Shown here piece by piece: positions 10,301 to 21,125 of a DNA stretch of 60,000 nucleotides; position 1 is the first letter of the stretch; every line of letters begins with the position of its first letter. Under the pieces are notes generated by a model that saw only the letters and a program-made list of their open reading frames with translations, had not been told where the DNA came from and searched no databases. A program made the position numbers and the translations under genes. The DNA lies in the NCBI RefSeq assembly GCF_026151205.1, contig NC_087072.1:3183375-3243374 (forward strand). Direction: 5' to 3'. The stretch comes from Bolinopsis microptera (lineage: Eukaryota; Ctenophora; Tentaculata; Lobata; Bolinopsidae).

Positions 10301-13300
10301 AAAAATGATAAGATTCAAATAAAATCTAAGATCAAGAAAGACAAACTACCAGTTTTTTAAACTGAACATACTCTAGTTTGGTCAGTATATCCTTAGAATA
10401 GAGCTTCTCCAAATCATAGTGTGACAAATTAAATAAGTATGTCTTTAAAATTTTTTAAACATATCACGATTTACGACTTTTTCACGATTTGATAACTTAT
10501 TTTTGTACAGAAACGTAACAAAGTAAAGTAGAAATTAGAATTGTTAAGTATTCCCATAAATGTTTCATTCTAGTTTCCTCTTATCTGCATGACACATTTA
10601 ACTGAACTCCGGGTCATCAACACTTTCTGTGTTTTTCCTTCGAGCAATCCTTTCAAATCCTCCAATATTTCGATTGAATCGAATGCGTTCTAGTACTGCT
10701 ATTCACTAAACCACATATTGACCCAAATTCTACATGAAAAAATAGACCTCGAATAGTACTTTCTTCCAGACAAAATCGCATAAATAAAGTGAACCCAAAT
10801 TTACTGTCGGACTATATAAGTGATGTTTAAATTTCATGTTATAAAGTATAGTGGAGGTTTCTCAAGAAACTGCTCTTCCACTCCAAGTATTCTTGTTATA
10901 AAGTTTAGTGGAGGTTTCTCAAGAAACTGCTCTTCCACTCCAAGTATTCTTGTACTCATGGTGATGATTTAGATTTAAAGAATTAAATCTCCTAATCTTA
11001 TTGATAAGCTCGTGACAAAGATACTGATACAGCAGACAATCGTCCTGGTAATACTCTAGCAACATATCCAGTTGATCTGAAGTAAGGGTGGAGTAGTAGC
11101 TGAAGAGTAGAGACATGTTTCCTGGTGGTCCTGTGTTTGTCGCCCATCTCTCTTCAACTGCATCCTGGGATAAGTACCAGATAGTACCAGATAGTACCAG
11201 ATAGTACCAGATAGTACCAGATAGTACCAGATAGTACCAGATAGTACCAGATAGTACCAGATAGTACCAGATAGTGCCAGATAGTACCAGATAGTACCAG
11301 ATAGTACCAGATAGTACCAGATAGTACCAGATAGTACCAGATAGTGCCAGATAGTACCAGATAGTACCAGATAGTACCAGATAAAGTAACAGATACTACC
11401 AGATAAGTACCAGATAGTACCAGATAGTACCAGATAGTACCAGATAGTACCAGATAAAGTAACAGATAGTACCAGATAGTACCAGATAGTACCAGATAAA
11501 GGAACAGATAGTACCAGATAAAGTACCAGATAGTACCAGATAGTACCAGATAGTACCAGATAGTACCAGATAGTGCCAGATAGTACCAGATAGTGCCAGA
11601 TAAAGTAACAGATAGTACCAGATAAAGTACTAGATCTTACCGGAGAGTATACCACAGCTGATTTTAAGTTGCCAGTTATGTTCAGCATGTGTCCAATATC
11701 ACAATCAAATGTCTCTACCTTTAAAATGAAATCAAATCTGAAATGTTTTAGCTGTTACTACAAACCACTTTAAATCGAGAGGCTTGGAATCATAATCAGC
11801 GGCCTGCACCTTCACGTTGTTACATAAAGTTTAAGCTTCACGTTAAATCTTAGATCATCCATGACAATACATTTTTCATGACGATTTTTCATGAAGACAC
11901 GTGCCAAGATTACTTGGTCTATATACTTGCCAAATAAGAAATTACCGTTTTGTCAAATGGCAAGGCCCACAATACTGACTTGCTGGTACTACGTGATTAT
12001 TCCTCCAGCCTGCCACGACCTCAGCTACAAACTCCTTAAAAGTCGGATATGGTGGTTTAAGATACGGATTATCCTCCGCAAGGGGCGTAAAGTTTTGCGT
12101 ATTATTTTCCGACATTTCCACCGCGTAGTCAACAGCCTGCTGAGCGCTCTTCTCTCTGTCGAAGTGTATGGTCCACATGATAGGGCGGTGGTGAAGCATC
12201 ATATCCCTAGCCGGGGTTTTAAAGGATGTTGTTTTCAACTGTTCAAACTTGTCTCGGTAAGCTGACAGGAGCCTTCTCAGTGGATCTCTAACTACTACGA
12301 ACCGTTTTTCTTCTCCGGTCGGGGTTGCCTAGTGAGGAGAACTGTTTAACTATTTGCAGCGTAGTGGACGGCCTCGAATATGTTCGATCATTCTGGTTGA
12401 TGTCGCAAGGTCTTACGATGCTACAATTTTACGCTTACTTTTCAATATTATATTTCGTATTATATGAGACCTGAGATTTTTACAACTTACTGGCTCTTTG
12501 AAAATCATCAATGTTCTGTAAAGTGTCGCACCATTCCTACTCTTGTTTCGGCAAATTCGGTCGGGAAAATAGTCTCTGCAGAAATGTGCCAATACGTTTG
12601 AAGATGCAGCCTTATACACTGGACAATATCCCAAGCTGGATTCTCTGAAACATCAACGGAGTTTTGCACTTAAACTATAAAGTGGGAAATAGAGATGCAT
12701 ATTGCATAATGGTTTAGTGTCTTAGTTAAACAGCAAAGATTACCATTTAGATTGATTTCCCATGGACTGACGCCTGTCATAAAGCATGCCCTCTAATATC
12801 TGAGAAATTTATCCAGAACATTCTGATTCTCATGAGATGATCAATAATCGTAAGCCACGCTCCACAGCTGAATTTTACAGAAAGTGGAATGTTTAAATCT
12901 GAAAGCCGTTATCTAGATAATTTTAGATTTAACCTGAAGTAGAAGACTTCTTTAATGACAGAGAGTCTCAAATAATTGTTCTTGCAATGCCGATCAATCC
13001 ACGCTAATCTTCTTTCATTCTCTTTGACGAACAATCTAAGTTATAAAATAATGTAAGTGATGGTTAATGCAAATGGGATGTTAGTTGGCTTGGGAAATTG
13101 TACTGACTACAAATTTGATGAGGTTAACTCCAATTGGTTTATGAAAAAGTTGGTTAGTTAAATGTGCAATTCTTACTCTGTACTGTTACAATAATCCTTC
13201 ACCGCTAGTTCCCTCTCTTTCAAAGGGTGCCGAATGTTGTCTCGGTAGATTGTGGATCTGGAGATTTGTTCACCATCTAAGTTTATCTGTTTCGTCGCAC

Positions 13301-16300
13301 CGGTATCACCGCTGACGATTCCAAGGCTCTGGGACAAGCTCAGTATTACTAGAATTTTCAAAACTTAGTATATATTTGTGGAAGTACTAACATGATCCGG
13401 TAACAAATTTAAGTCCAGTTGTAAAGATCGTTGTAAACTTAACGTTACTTATTCTTTTCTCACCTTGCAAGGGGTGACCTTAAAGTAGGCTGATCTAAAG
13501 AAGGCATTGCAAACAATCAATACCACTCCGGACAAAACTATTAATCCGAGATAATATAATGCTTTATGTAGTGAGACTTTCATACATAGCGACCAGCACT
13601 CAATTAACTTGAAAGGTAGCAATGATATTTTAATGCGGCATTTTCTAATGATATTTGACAAAATATTAACGTCGAAGCTAAAGAATTTATAATGAACCAA
13701 CAATCGGGAACAGCAGTTGTTTCCAACTTTTGAGCGAAGGTTGAATATGTTGGGATATAGGCGTGACCTCGGGTAGATTCACTAAGTGGGCGAGGTTTGT
13801 ATAAACCTCTTCGAGGATGCAAAATGCCAAAATGCGGTACATTTTTAGTAAGCTGTCCGCTTAAAATTTAAATGCTTGTTGCTTTCAAAGTGAAATTTCC
13901 ATGTTGCGGCAAAATATTGCAAGATCCGTCCATACATGTAAGGCGAATTTCTGCATAGAATGAGGATGCTATTTTAAATTATTATTATTTTTAACTAAAC
14001 CCAAAATTGGGTAGAGTGGATATAGTCTCCAAACAAAAGGATCTCATATCAATTTAAAATACTATTACTGTACCCAAACGCAAAATGATACCGAGAAATC
14101 CCATTCATTCACGGCCTGCAAATGGTAATACGAGCTCAGTTAGTGCCGTAACTGCAACTTGTTATTCTAAGGAACTGTATCAACAAAGCAACAATACGGT
14201 CCCTCACATCACGCGGTATATTATGCCACTGTGTAATGTGTAATGCTCTTGTTTCTTGAGTTACCATTGTTCAGGTTGACTGAAATAATGAGCAAGGAAT
14301 CAGCGAGATGAATCGTTATGGAAGTTTTTAACAATATAATTTAATCCAGTTGCTGGCTTTCAGGAGTTAAAATATCATAATGGTGGCCTGGATATTTACT
14401 AGTGGAGTTAAAATATGCAGTATTCACAATGTTGTGAATACAGTAATTACCTTGAATTAAAAATATGGTTCTATTAATAAAGTTTGTCAGAAAAAAGGGT
14501 TAAAAGTTGTCAGCAGAGTAAGATGCTAATTATTTATATTGTGGTTACCAAGAGAGGACCAGAGGACGGATCTCCTTCCTTTGAACTTTAGAAGAAAGAC
14601 AGGCACACATGGACAGGAAGTGGGGGCTCTGGCAAGTATCCAATAAGCACGACCCACTCCGTGAACTGATGTGTGGACTACTTATGTCCAGTCCGCAAGC
14701 ATTTAGTTGGATATTATTATAAGCTACGAAGTACGAGCTAGTTGGGCTGCTTCTGTTGTTTAGTATTGGAATGGTCATTAAATAGATTGGAAGTGAACTG
14801 ACCAATCAACTGAATACTCATACCACTACTATAGATGAATATCTAGTAGTTTAAGTACCGGCCAGTAACTTGTATTCTTTGTAAAGTTTACGAACAGTTT
14901 GTTTGATCTCATCATCTCATGTTTAAGAGTTTGTGTCACAGACTGTGCAATGTGTGCATTATATTAATATTTATGCAATACATGCAATATGTGGATTAGA
15001 TCTTCAAATGTAACATAATAAATTGCATTTTTACTGGGTCTTTGTACCGAGCATTTTATATTTTTTATATTTTTTAGATGTTTTTGTCATTATTATTTGA
15101 TTTGATTTAGTTGTGGGATCTAAAAACTGGCATGTGTGGTCGATTTAATTCAAAAATAACTAATCTCATACTAAAAATAAAAGCAGCCCAATTAGTTGAA
15201 CGTCGTTAATAATTGTATACAACCATGCGATCTGTTTGCGTACATGTTCGGGCTTCATTGATACTGCCGGATCCCCTGTGACGGTCAGCGTTTGTGTAAT
15301 ACCATCACGATTTCCTTAAACTCTCTTAAAGTGCCCAATAATAGGTCATACATCCGGATCCTGATGGCACTGTCTCGGCTCTCGAGGCACTGTCGTGGCA
15401 CTATGCCCTATGGCGGCACTCAGGCGGCATAGTTCCAACTTTCAATCATGTTTGTTCAAAAGCCTTACTCCTAAGACAATCTTTATACCTTCATTATTAT
15501 CTTTTCACAATATAATAACCACGGGCGTGTCTTAAAAGCATTACCCTTTTCACTATTCTTGTCGAATCCTTGTGATTTACAATCCTGATCTGGTGACGTG
15601 TCACATGCTATCAGCTTATGGGCGTTGCGATAAAATTGCTGCAGGATACACTTAGAGTTAGGTATCACATAGCAATAACAAGTCCCACGTGCAATGTTCA
15701 GTTGTTCTAAGTTCTGGATTGGTATGACGCCGGTATTAACTTGACGTGAGGTGTGTCATGTGAATGCTACGTTGTACGGAGTACCTTGAAATCATGTCAC
15801 AGAATATGGCATATAAGACGAGCTCTAGCTCGTCTTAGAGCTCGGGAAGTGTGAACCATCACTGATGCTATTTCCCTATGGAGCTATGACCCAATTATAC
15901 AAGGAACATCGCTCATATTAATTGCGGTAAATGCACAACTAATATAATACTAATTAAACAACGCTACTTATGTAAGTATATTAGTTCGTTAAAACTAACA
16001 GAAGGGAGAATCGGGGAAGGGAGTAAGTGCCCAATTATACAAGGAACATCGCTCATATTAATTGCAGTAAATGAAAGAATGTTGAATTCTTATAGAGGTA
16101 TAGTTCTTGAAAATAAGGACAAGAAATGTTAACTTCGTCACATCATTTTTGTGACAATGTTATCATCAACTGACAACAACACAACAATATATAAATACCT
16201 CGTTTTCATTTCATAACAACAAGTGCATATGGGAGTATGGGTCACATGGCTAATGTTCAGAACTTCTGAAATCTGAACATGCTAGGTTGATAGATGCCAA

Positions 16301-19300
16301 AAGTAAGCCACTATCGTCGAAAACGCTATTATTCAATATCCTCAAACTCAAACGATTCTGAACGTGTCCATATCCTTTATTTTTTTTTCTAAGAAATTAA
16401 AACAGTCAAACTTTACATTATCGAATATCGACTGTGAAGGAAATCCAGGGAGTGACTTAATTGACAGAATTTTCATTTGAAAGACCTAACTAAAAAAAAA
16501 CTAGAAATAGAAATTGTATCATACAATGTCACTGAAATATGTAGGATATGATGCTAAACGGTCTATATTTAAACTGACAGCTGAAGTGACAGCTGAAGTA
16601 ATATAACTCTACTAGTTATTATACACTATTATACACTATAATACAATACACTATAGTATTATAGTACACTTGCTGTAAATGAAATCCATCCATGCCAAAA
16701 TGCAAAAGGTCGCGAACGGTAGGATTCGAACCTACGCGGGCAGAGCCCAATTGATTTCTAGTCAATCGCCTTAACCACTCGGCCACGTCCGCCTCATAGA
16801 ATTTGAAAGTTGAGGCAATTTATTTGTATACAGAAAATACTTCTTACGTAGGATTATCTTGCTTGTTGTGGATATATTCTTGCTTATTTAAAACTTTGTG
16901 TTTGCTATGGATGATTAAATAATGTCGTCAGCGTCTAGCAATCTAGCATAACTCACTATCTGATCCTCCTGCAGATTTGCGATTTCGGACTTGCCAGATC
17001 ACTGACCCTAGTTGAAGCAGACGACGCAACAAACCCCCAAATGACAGATTATGTAGCTACTCGGTGGTACAGAGCTCCCGAGATATTACTTGGATCGTTC
17101 AAGTTAGTGCAATTTACACTCTCAAAATATATCAAATCTGATGTCCAAATGTTTCCAAGTCACTTCGCTTGTTTTTTTTTGCGATGGATCACAAGTTTGT
17201 TTAAATTTGTATCTTACTGTCACCCTTCTAGCACAAATCACATTCACAGTTCACACCCTATTGCAATCTGGAAGTTTTCAAAAATGCGTCTCCATAACCG
17301 AGGAATCATTTTGATTTAGAGCCATGCTGATTTCACGTCGCGCGCGAAGCTCCGATATAACTTTTATGATTAAAACACAACAGTTACGCATTTTCTGTGA
17401 CATTAATTTGCATTTCTTCCCCACGCTTCTTCGAATATTAGAACCGAATTTTCGATATTAGTAACCACTAAATATCCGCTGCCACCTGGACACTAGCCAC
17501 TCTTGTCGCTCCACGGCCCTGTTAATCTTACCAAGGGCCGTACCCGCCATCCTGGCGTTGCGATTTGTTTTAAAAAGCACAAAACTCTTAAACTATTGTC
17601 TATTCTGTCTTCGCAATGCGATGGTACCGGACACTAGTAGAACTAATTTTATAGATGTTGATGCAATCCATGATCTGCAGTCCGCAGCTGATATAGCTCC
17701 CACAATTTCTCATAACACCGTTTAAAATTGAGCTCAGCTAGACGGTGCACTCACTGAAGATTGTCAGTTGTGACGTCAAACGCCACAGTTACAGGGTGAT
17801 CCAAAAGTTAAGTGTTTATTGTAATCACCCCACTACACACTCTCCAGCTACCTGATGGCTGCTGGACATAAGATTGGAACTAGATTATAATGACACAATA
17901 TTTCAGATATACTACTGGTATTGACATGTGGTCAATTGGTTGTATAATCGGAGAGCTGTTATCTGGTAAGCCCCTGTTTGCCGGTACCTCCACTCTCAAT
18001 CAACTGGACATCATCCTGAGCGCCTCGGAGACTCCCTCTGAAGCAGATGTCCTGGCGATTAACGCTCCCTACGCTTCTGGAGTTCTAGAGAGATATCGAA
18101 ACTTAAAGAAGTAATGAGTTTACTCTTTGGATTGTGGGCTTCAAAGCATGTTCCGATAATGTTTTATTGGCAGTTGAATAATGAATAGGAGTTAACTTCT
18201 AACGCAGTGAAAGAAGAGATCTAATTTTCTGTTAGCATGCATGTTATGTCTACTCAATGTACATTCTCACACGATTTTCACACGACTTATAATTTGAAAA
18301 TTTCAGTACCATGTCAAGCACATTAGACATCTTGGTACCGAACTGCCCTCCCGATGCCAAACAACTAATGAGATCCCTGCTACACTTTAACCCTGACAAG
18401 AGATCTACCGCTGATCATGGCTGTAAAAGCAAATACTGTGCCAGATTCGCTAACCAAGCTTCTGAAATAACCCTAATACACGATGTGATGCCCCCGCTCA
18501 GTGATAATATTCAGCTCTCCGCTTCTGAGTATAGAGTCAAATTGTATGAGGTATGTCATGTTGCAGGCCTTTTCACCTTAAATACTCGTTCTCTATAATC
18601 AGTACAAAGTTTAGAGTGGATCATTAAAACGCAGTATTTCCATCGGACCAATATTGTTGTCTGGTCAATTAGACATCAGTGTTAAAACTGTTTTAATAAA
18701 CATATGGCAATTCAGTTTCGTTTTCAGGACATTGTCAACAGGAAAGAAGCATTAAAAGCTCGGGCTGCAGCCTCGGCGGCAGTTTTAGAAGACTCGTCGG
18801 GGGATGGATCAAGCAACCTGTCTTCGGAGAGACAGAGCGAGGGATCAACGGGACAACTATCAAACAACCTTCAGGACACCCACATTCACTCTAAGTCTAA
18901 CGCACCCCGCAGATACTCCTTCCAGTACAACTACAAACATTCTACTGACTCTAAGCACGCTCCAACTGATCAGGTCATGATCTAGCATATCCTGTTATCT
19001 TAAATAACCGCAGTTCATTTTAAACAAGTTATTGATTTATGGTACGTTCAAATAGATAGGTAAGGAATGTTCAGGTGACTAACTCCGAAATTCTCCAGGC
19101 AGCTTCAGAAGTCGTTCAGCCCCAATTAGCTGGTCAAAGTCAGGCGAAGATCGACAACTATCCAGACTCAAGTGAATCGCTGAACAGTACAGACCCCGGT
19201 AAACACGACAACTCTTACTCCGGAATCAGTGCACCCTACGCAACCTCACCTCTCAAGGAGACATTCAGACGCTCTCGGGTGAGACCCTTATTAACTTTGA

Positions 19301-20047
19301 GACAAGTTTTTTTTTACCCACTTTTGTGAATTTTCTGTCAACGAAGCACGAAAAGTGTGCCGACGTCAGAGGGAAAACTAAGTACACACAATAATATAAG
19401 TTTTGATATTTCACCCAACAAAGAAAAACATAGAATTCACAGTTGACAAAATAGGCCACAAAAACTCACAACTTATGACTGTATCTTAAATTCATCGACT
19501 AAAAAGTGTTCCCTCTCAGTCGGCAGGAAGTGTTGGAGTTGAAGGAGGAAAGGATGGTCGACCACACAACAAAACAAGGACAACCTTAGCTAGCAACAAC
19601 AACCTCCGATCTCATAGTGCCGGGAAACCTGCCAACAGAGTTGCTTCCAAATCTAACCCTGGCACTCCTGATCTCACTGTCTCCAGCTCCAGAGTGGTTA
19701 GTAGACCCCCTGTTTAGCTCCCCTCCCCAAATATTCAACCTCCAATAGTTCCTTCTGCTCTTCAGTCACACCCCCTTCTATCAGATAATTACTTGTCTCA
19801 TGAACAGTTACAGTTGTGAAACAATACACGTGACCACCACGTGACCATTGATCATGACCTAAAACAATTTGTTTAATCTGCTCTTGTTTAGGTCCCCAAC
19901 AGTAGAGGATCCCCAGCCCGGGTGAACGGAAGACGTCCCATTGGTTGTAACAGTACCATACCCCCTCGTTACGGTACTTCAACACACCAACACGGTACTG
20001 TCACTAAAGATTCGCTCAGTGCTCTTAAAGCTAGACAGTGGACTTAG
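7301..20047 (+). CDS. Mitogen-activated protein kinase 15 (ERK7/ERK8-type), complete, 13 exons
   Basis: Serine/threonine kinase of the atypical MAPK15 branch, known in animals for roles in ciliogenesis and autophagy. Coding exons: 7301-7384, 7524-7652, 8240-8330, 8527-8597, 9666-9722, 9877-9915, 16975-17102, 17907-18110, 18307-18550, 18728-18973, 19075-19278, 19520-19696, 19892-20047; all phases agree and give 609 residues (human form about 544). Visible motifs: glycine loop GKGAYGIVW (27-35), VALKK lysine 48, HRDLK 140-144, DFG 160-162, activation loop T181-D182-Y183 (usually TEY), ATRWYRAPE, then an MAPK15-type extension with basic [11 protein letters not shown] and a long Ser/Asn-rich tail. 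The start ATG lies one base after a splice acceptor, so a 5' noncoding exon or trans-spliced leader is likely. Intron 4 has a GC donor. Intron 6 (7 kb) hosts an antisense gene and a tRNA. Confidence 0.95.
8596..8603 (+). other. GC splice donor of MAPK15 intron 4
   Basis: The exon ending in Tyr-Gln is followed by GCAAGTGT instead of GT. The surrounding AG|GCAAGT fits the consensus of rare GC-AG introns, and splicing to 9666 restores exactly the kinase sequence [13 protein letters not shown]. No GT donor nearby keeps the frame. Confidence 0.8.
9064..9175. repeat. Imperfect 110-bp palindrome in MAPK15 intron 4
   Basis: Left arm (from about 9064) and right arm (to about 9175) are inverted copies sharing GATTCTTAGAATTCGA and the flanking 15-20 bases with a few mismatches; the centre is AT-rich. 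It looks like a miniature inverted-repeat element. No target duplication was established. Confidence 0.6.
10838..10951. repeat. 57-bp tandem duplication at the sulfotransferase stop codon
   Basis: Units 10838-10894 and 10895-10951 differ at one base. On the minus strand the second unit supplies the last codons and TGA stop (10921-10919) of the nested sulfotransferase gene; the first unit lies just past the stop, in its 3' UTR. Confidence 0.9.
10919..13583 (-). CDS. Carbohydrate sulfotransferase (Sulfotransfer_2, CHST8-14-like), nested in MAPK15 intron 6
   Basis: Golgi type II membrane enzyme expected to move sulfate from PAPS to a glycan such as chondroitin, dermatan or GalNAc. Exons on the minus strand: 13583-13464, 13328-13177, 12644-12491, 12328-11946, 11737-11641, 11164-10919; phases agree throughout and give 383 residues, normal for the family. 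A short cytoplasmic tail precedes one membrane span (about 8-29). The 5'-PAPS motif [10 protein letters not shown] is at 98-107 and the 3'-phosphate motif [18 protein letters not shown] at 153-170. Downstream come FKEFVAEVV, a YCGPC segment and a [20 protein letters not shown] end, the usual CHST C-terminal pattern. The glycan specificity cannot be read. The start Met (13583) is chosen because it places the span at the N terminus; an upstream in-frame start (13703) exists only as a non-ATG codon. No disabling change is seen. Confidence 0.93.
11167..11640. repeat. 10-bp minisatellite GTACCAGATA
   Basis: About 45 units of GTACCAGATA with variants such as GTGCCAGATA and AAGTAACAGATA. It fills nearly all of the 476-bp intron 5 of the nested sulfotransferase. 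The unit lacks stops in one minus-strand frame, which creates a long spurious ORF. Confidence 0.95.
13584..15889. other. MAPK15 intron 6 interior, no gene seen
   Basis: Upstream flank of the nested sulfotransferase. AT-rich, with a few short ORFs without family motifs and a small hairpin at 15817-15838 (arms AAGACGAGCT/AGCTCGTCTT). The sulfotransferase promoter should lie here but no clear core element was recognised. Confidence 0.4.
15890..16073. repeat. Pair of 44-bp direct repeats
   Basis: Positions 15890-15933 and 16030-16073 match except for one base, separated by about 96 bases. They lie directly beside the partial element at 16139-16378 and may be remnants of an insertion or duplication. 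Confidence 0.7.
16139..16378. mobile_element. Partial second copy of the 1961-4704 element, inverted
   Basis: The reverse complement of 16220-16378 aligns along the left end of the 2.74-kb element (1961-2110), including the terminal ATATGGACACGTTCA and the downstream GACGATAGTGGCTTA. Next to it is a TGTGAC-type motif pair near 16139-16160. The other end and body are missing, so this is a truncated copy. It shows that the family is dispersed. Confidence 0.7.
16711..16792 (-). tRNA. tRNA-Ser (anticodon AGA)
   Basis: An 82-base cloverleaf on the minus strand inside MAPK15 intron 6. The acceptor stem GCGGACG pairs with CGTTCGC (one G-T). The A box is TGGCCGAGTGG, the anticodon loop is CTAGAAA with AGA, the long serine-type variable arm pairs GGGC with GCCC, and the B box is GGTTCGAATCC. 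A TTTT terminator follows (16708-16705). CCA is not encoded. Nothing suggests decay. Confidence 0.95.
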
Positions 20048-21125
20048 ACTCGTGCTTATAATCGCAAGGTAACCAGTTTTCAGAATACTTAACGGGCTGT
20101 TTCGGCAACAATCGTCTCTAAGACTTCTGTGTGTGGCAAAGATCATCGTCTCTCTGGGACTACTGTTAGTAGCAAAAATATAAAAAACAAGATAACCGAT
20201 TTATCATTATCAAGGAGTAATACGTTGCTGGTTGACTCGCCAATTGTAAATATTATGTTCATGGGAACATGTCGATTTTTTAGATTTCCCATTATGTGTA
20301 TATCAGAAAGAACCCAAAAAAATTGTGTCGATGCAAGCTTTTGAAATCCGATTAGATTCAATTGAACTGTCCGTCGCTAAAGTAAGGACATTTTTTGACT
20401 TTGAAGTATGATTATGGAGATTTTTTTTAGTCTGATAAGAAAGTTTTCAGTGAACGGGTTTAACTTGTTAAACCAAAAACTGTTTGTTTCCGCTGGCATT
20501 ATTACCGTAACTTATTAAACAACATTTTTGGACTGTAAAGATGAACTGATTTGTAGCATGCTTAATTACTTGGGGACCATTTGCAAATTTCGGATCTTTG
20601 CCAAATGACGACAACTTCTTCTAATTTTGTTCGTCCAAGAAGTTCAAATAATCGGTAACGAAGATCTTTATTGATATTTTAATTGTAATGGTCCCCCATT
20701 ACTTCTGACGAAACAAATTCCAAATTTATACACACGCATGGCTATTGTTCATCACCACATGAAAATGATATTGTTTTGCACATTGTATTGACTGCTTTAC
20801 TTTTGATTCTGGTATTTTCTGTTTTTCGTTTGTATTCATAGCCATTTGTATTTTCTCATAAGTTAGTAAAGCACATAGTTGGAAAAAGAAACACAAATAT
20901 CAAGAACACTAGAAGTACAGACTTGTACAGTGTACACAATGGACAAAATTAAAATCACAAAAATTAGAAATAAAACTTACTCAACTTAGTTTGAACTGCA
21001 ATTAGCAAAAGCAGAAACAATAAATCCATCCATTAGTTCAGAGCATGATTTCCTTTTAAATTATCAAGTCATTTGTTTGTATATCTAAACATAATTAATT
21101 AATTACATGATTAAATATTTATCTA
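20048..21125. other. Tail-to-tail interval between MAPK15 and the esterase
   Basis: About 1.1 kb of AT-rich DNA that should contain the 3' UTRs of both converging genes. An AATAAA on the plus strand near 20970 is a possible distal polyadenylation signal for MAPK15. Short ORFs here have no recognisable motifs. Confidence 0.4.

Noticed and set aside
11056-11688. 210-codon minus-strand ORF rich in [10 protein letters not shown] repeats
   Set aside because: It is a readthrough of the 10-bp minisatellite in the sulfotransferase intron; only its first residues coincide with a real exon (11737-11641).
11891-12265. 124-codon plus-strand ORF
   Set aside because: Antisense shadow of sulfotransferase exon 4, which carries the PAPS 3'-phosphate motif.
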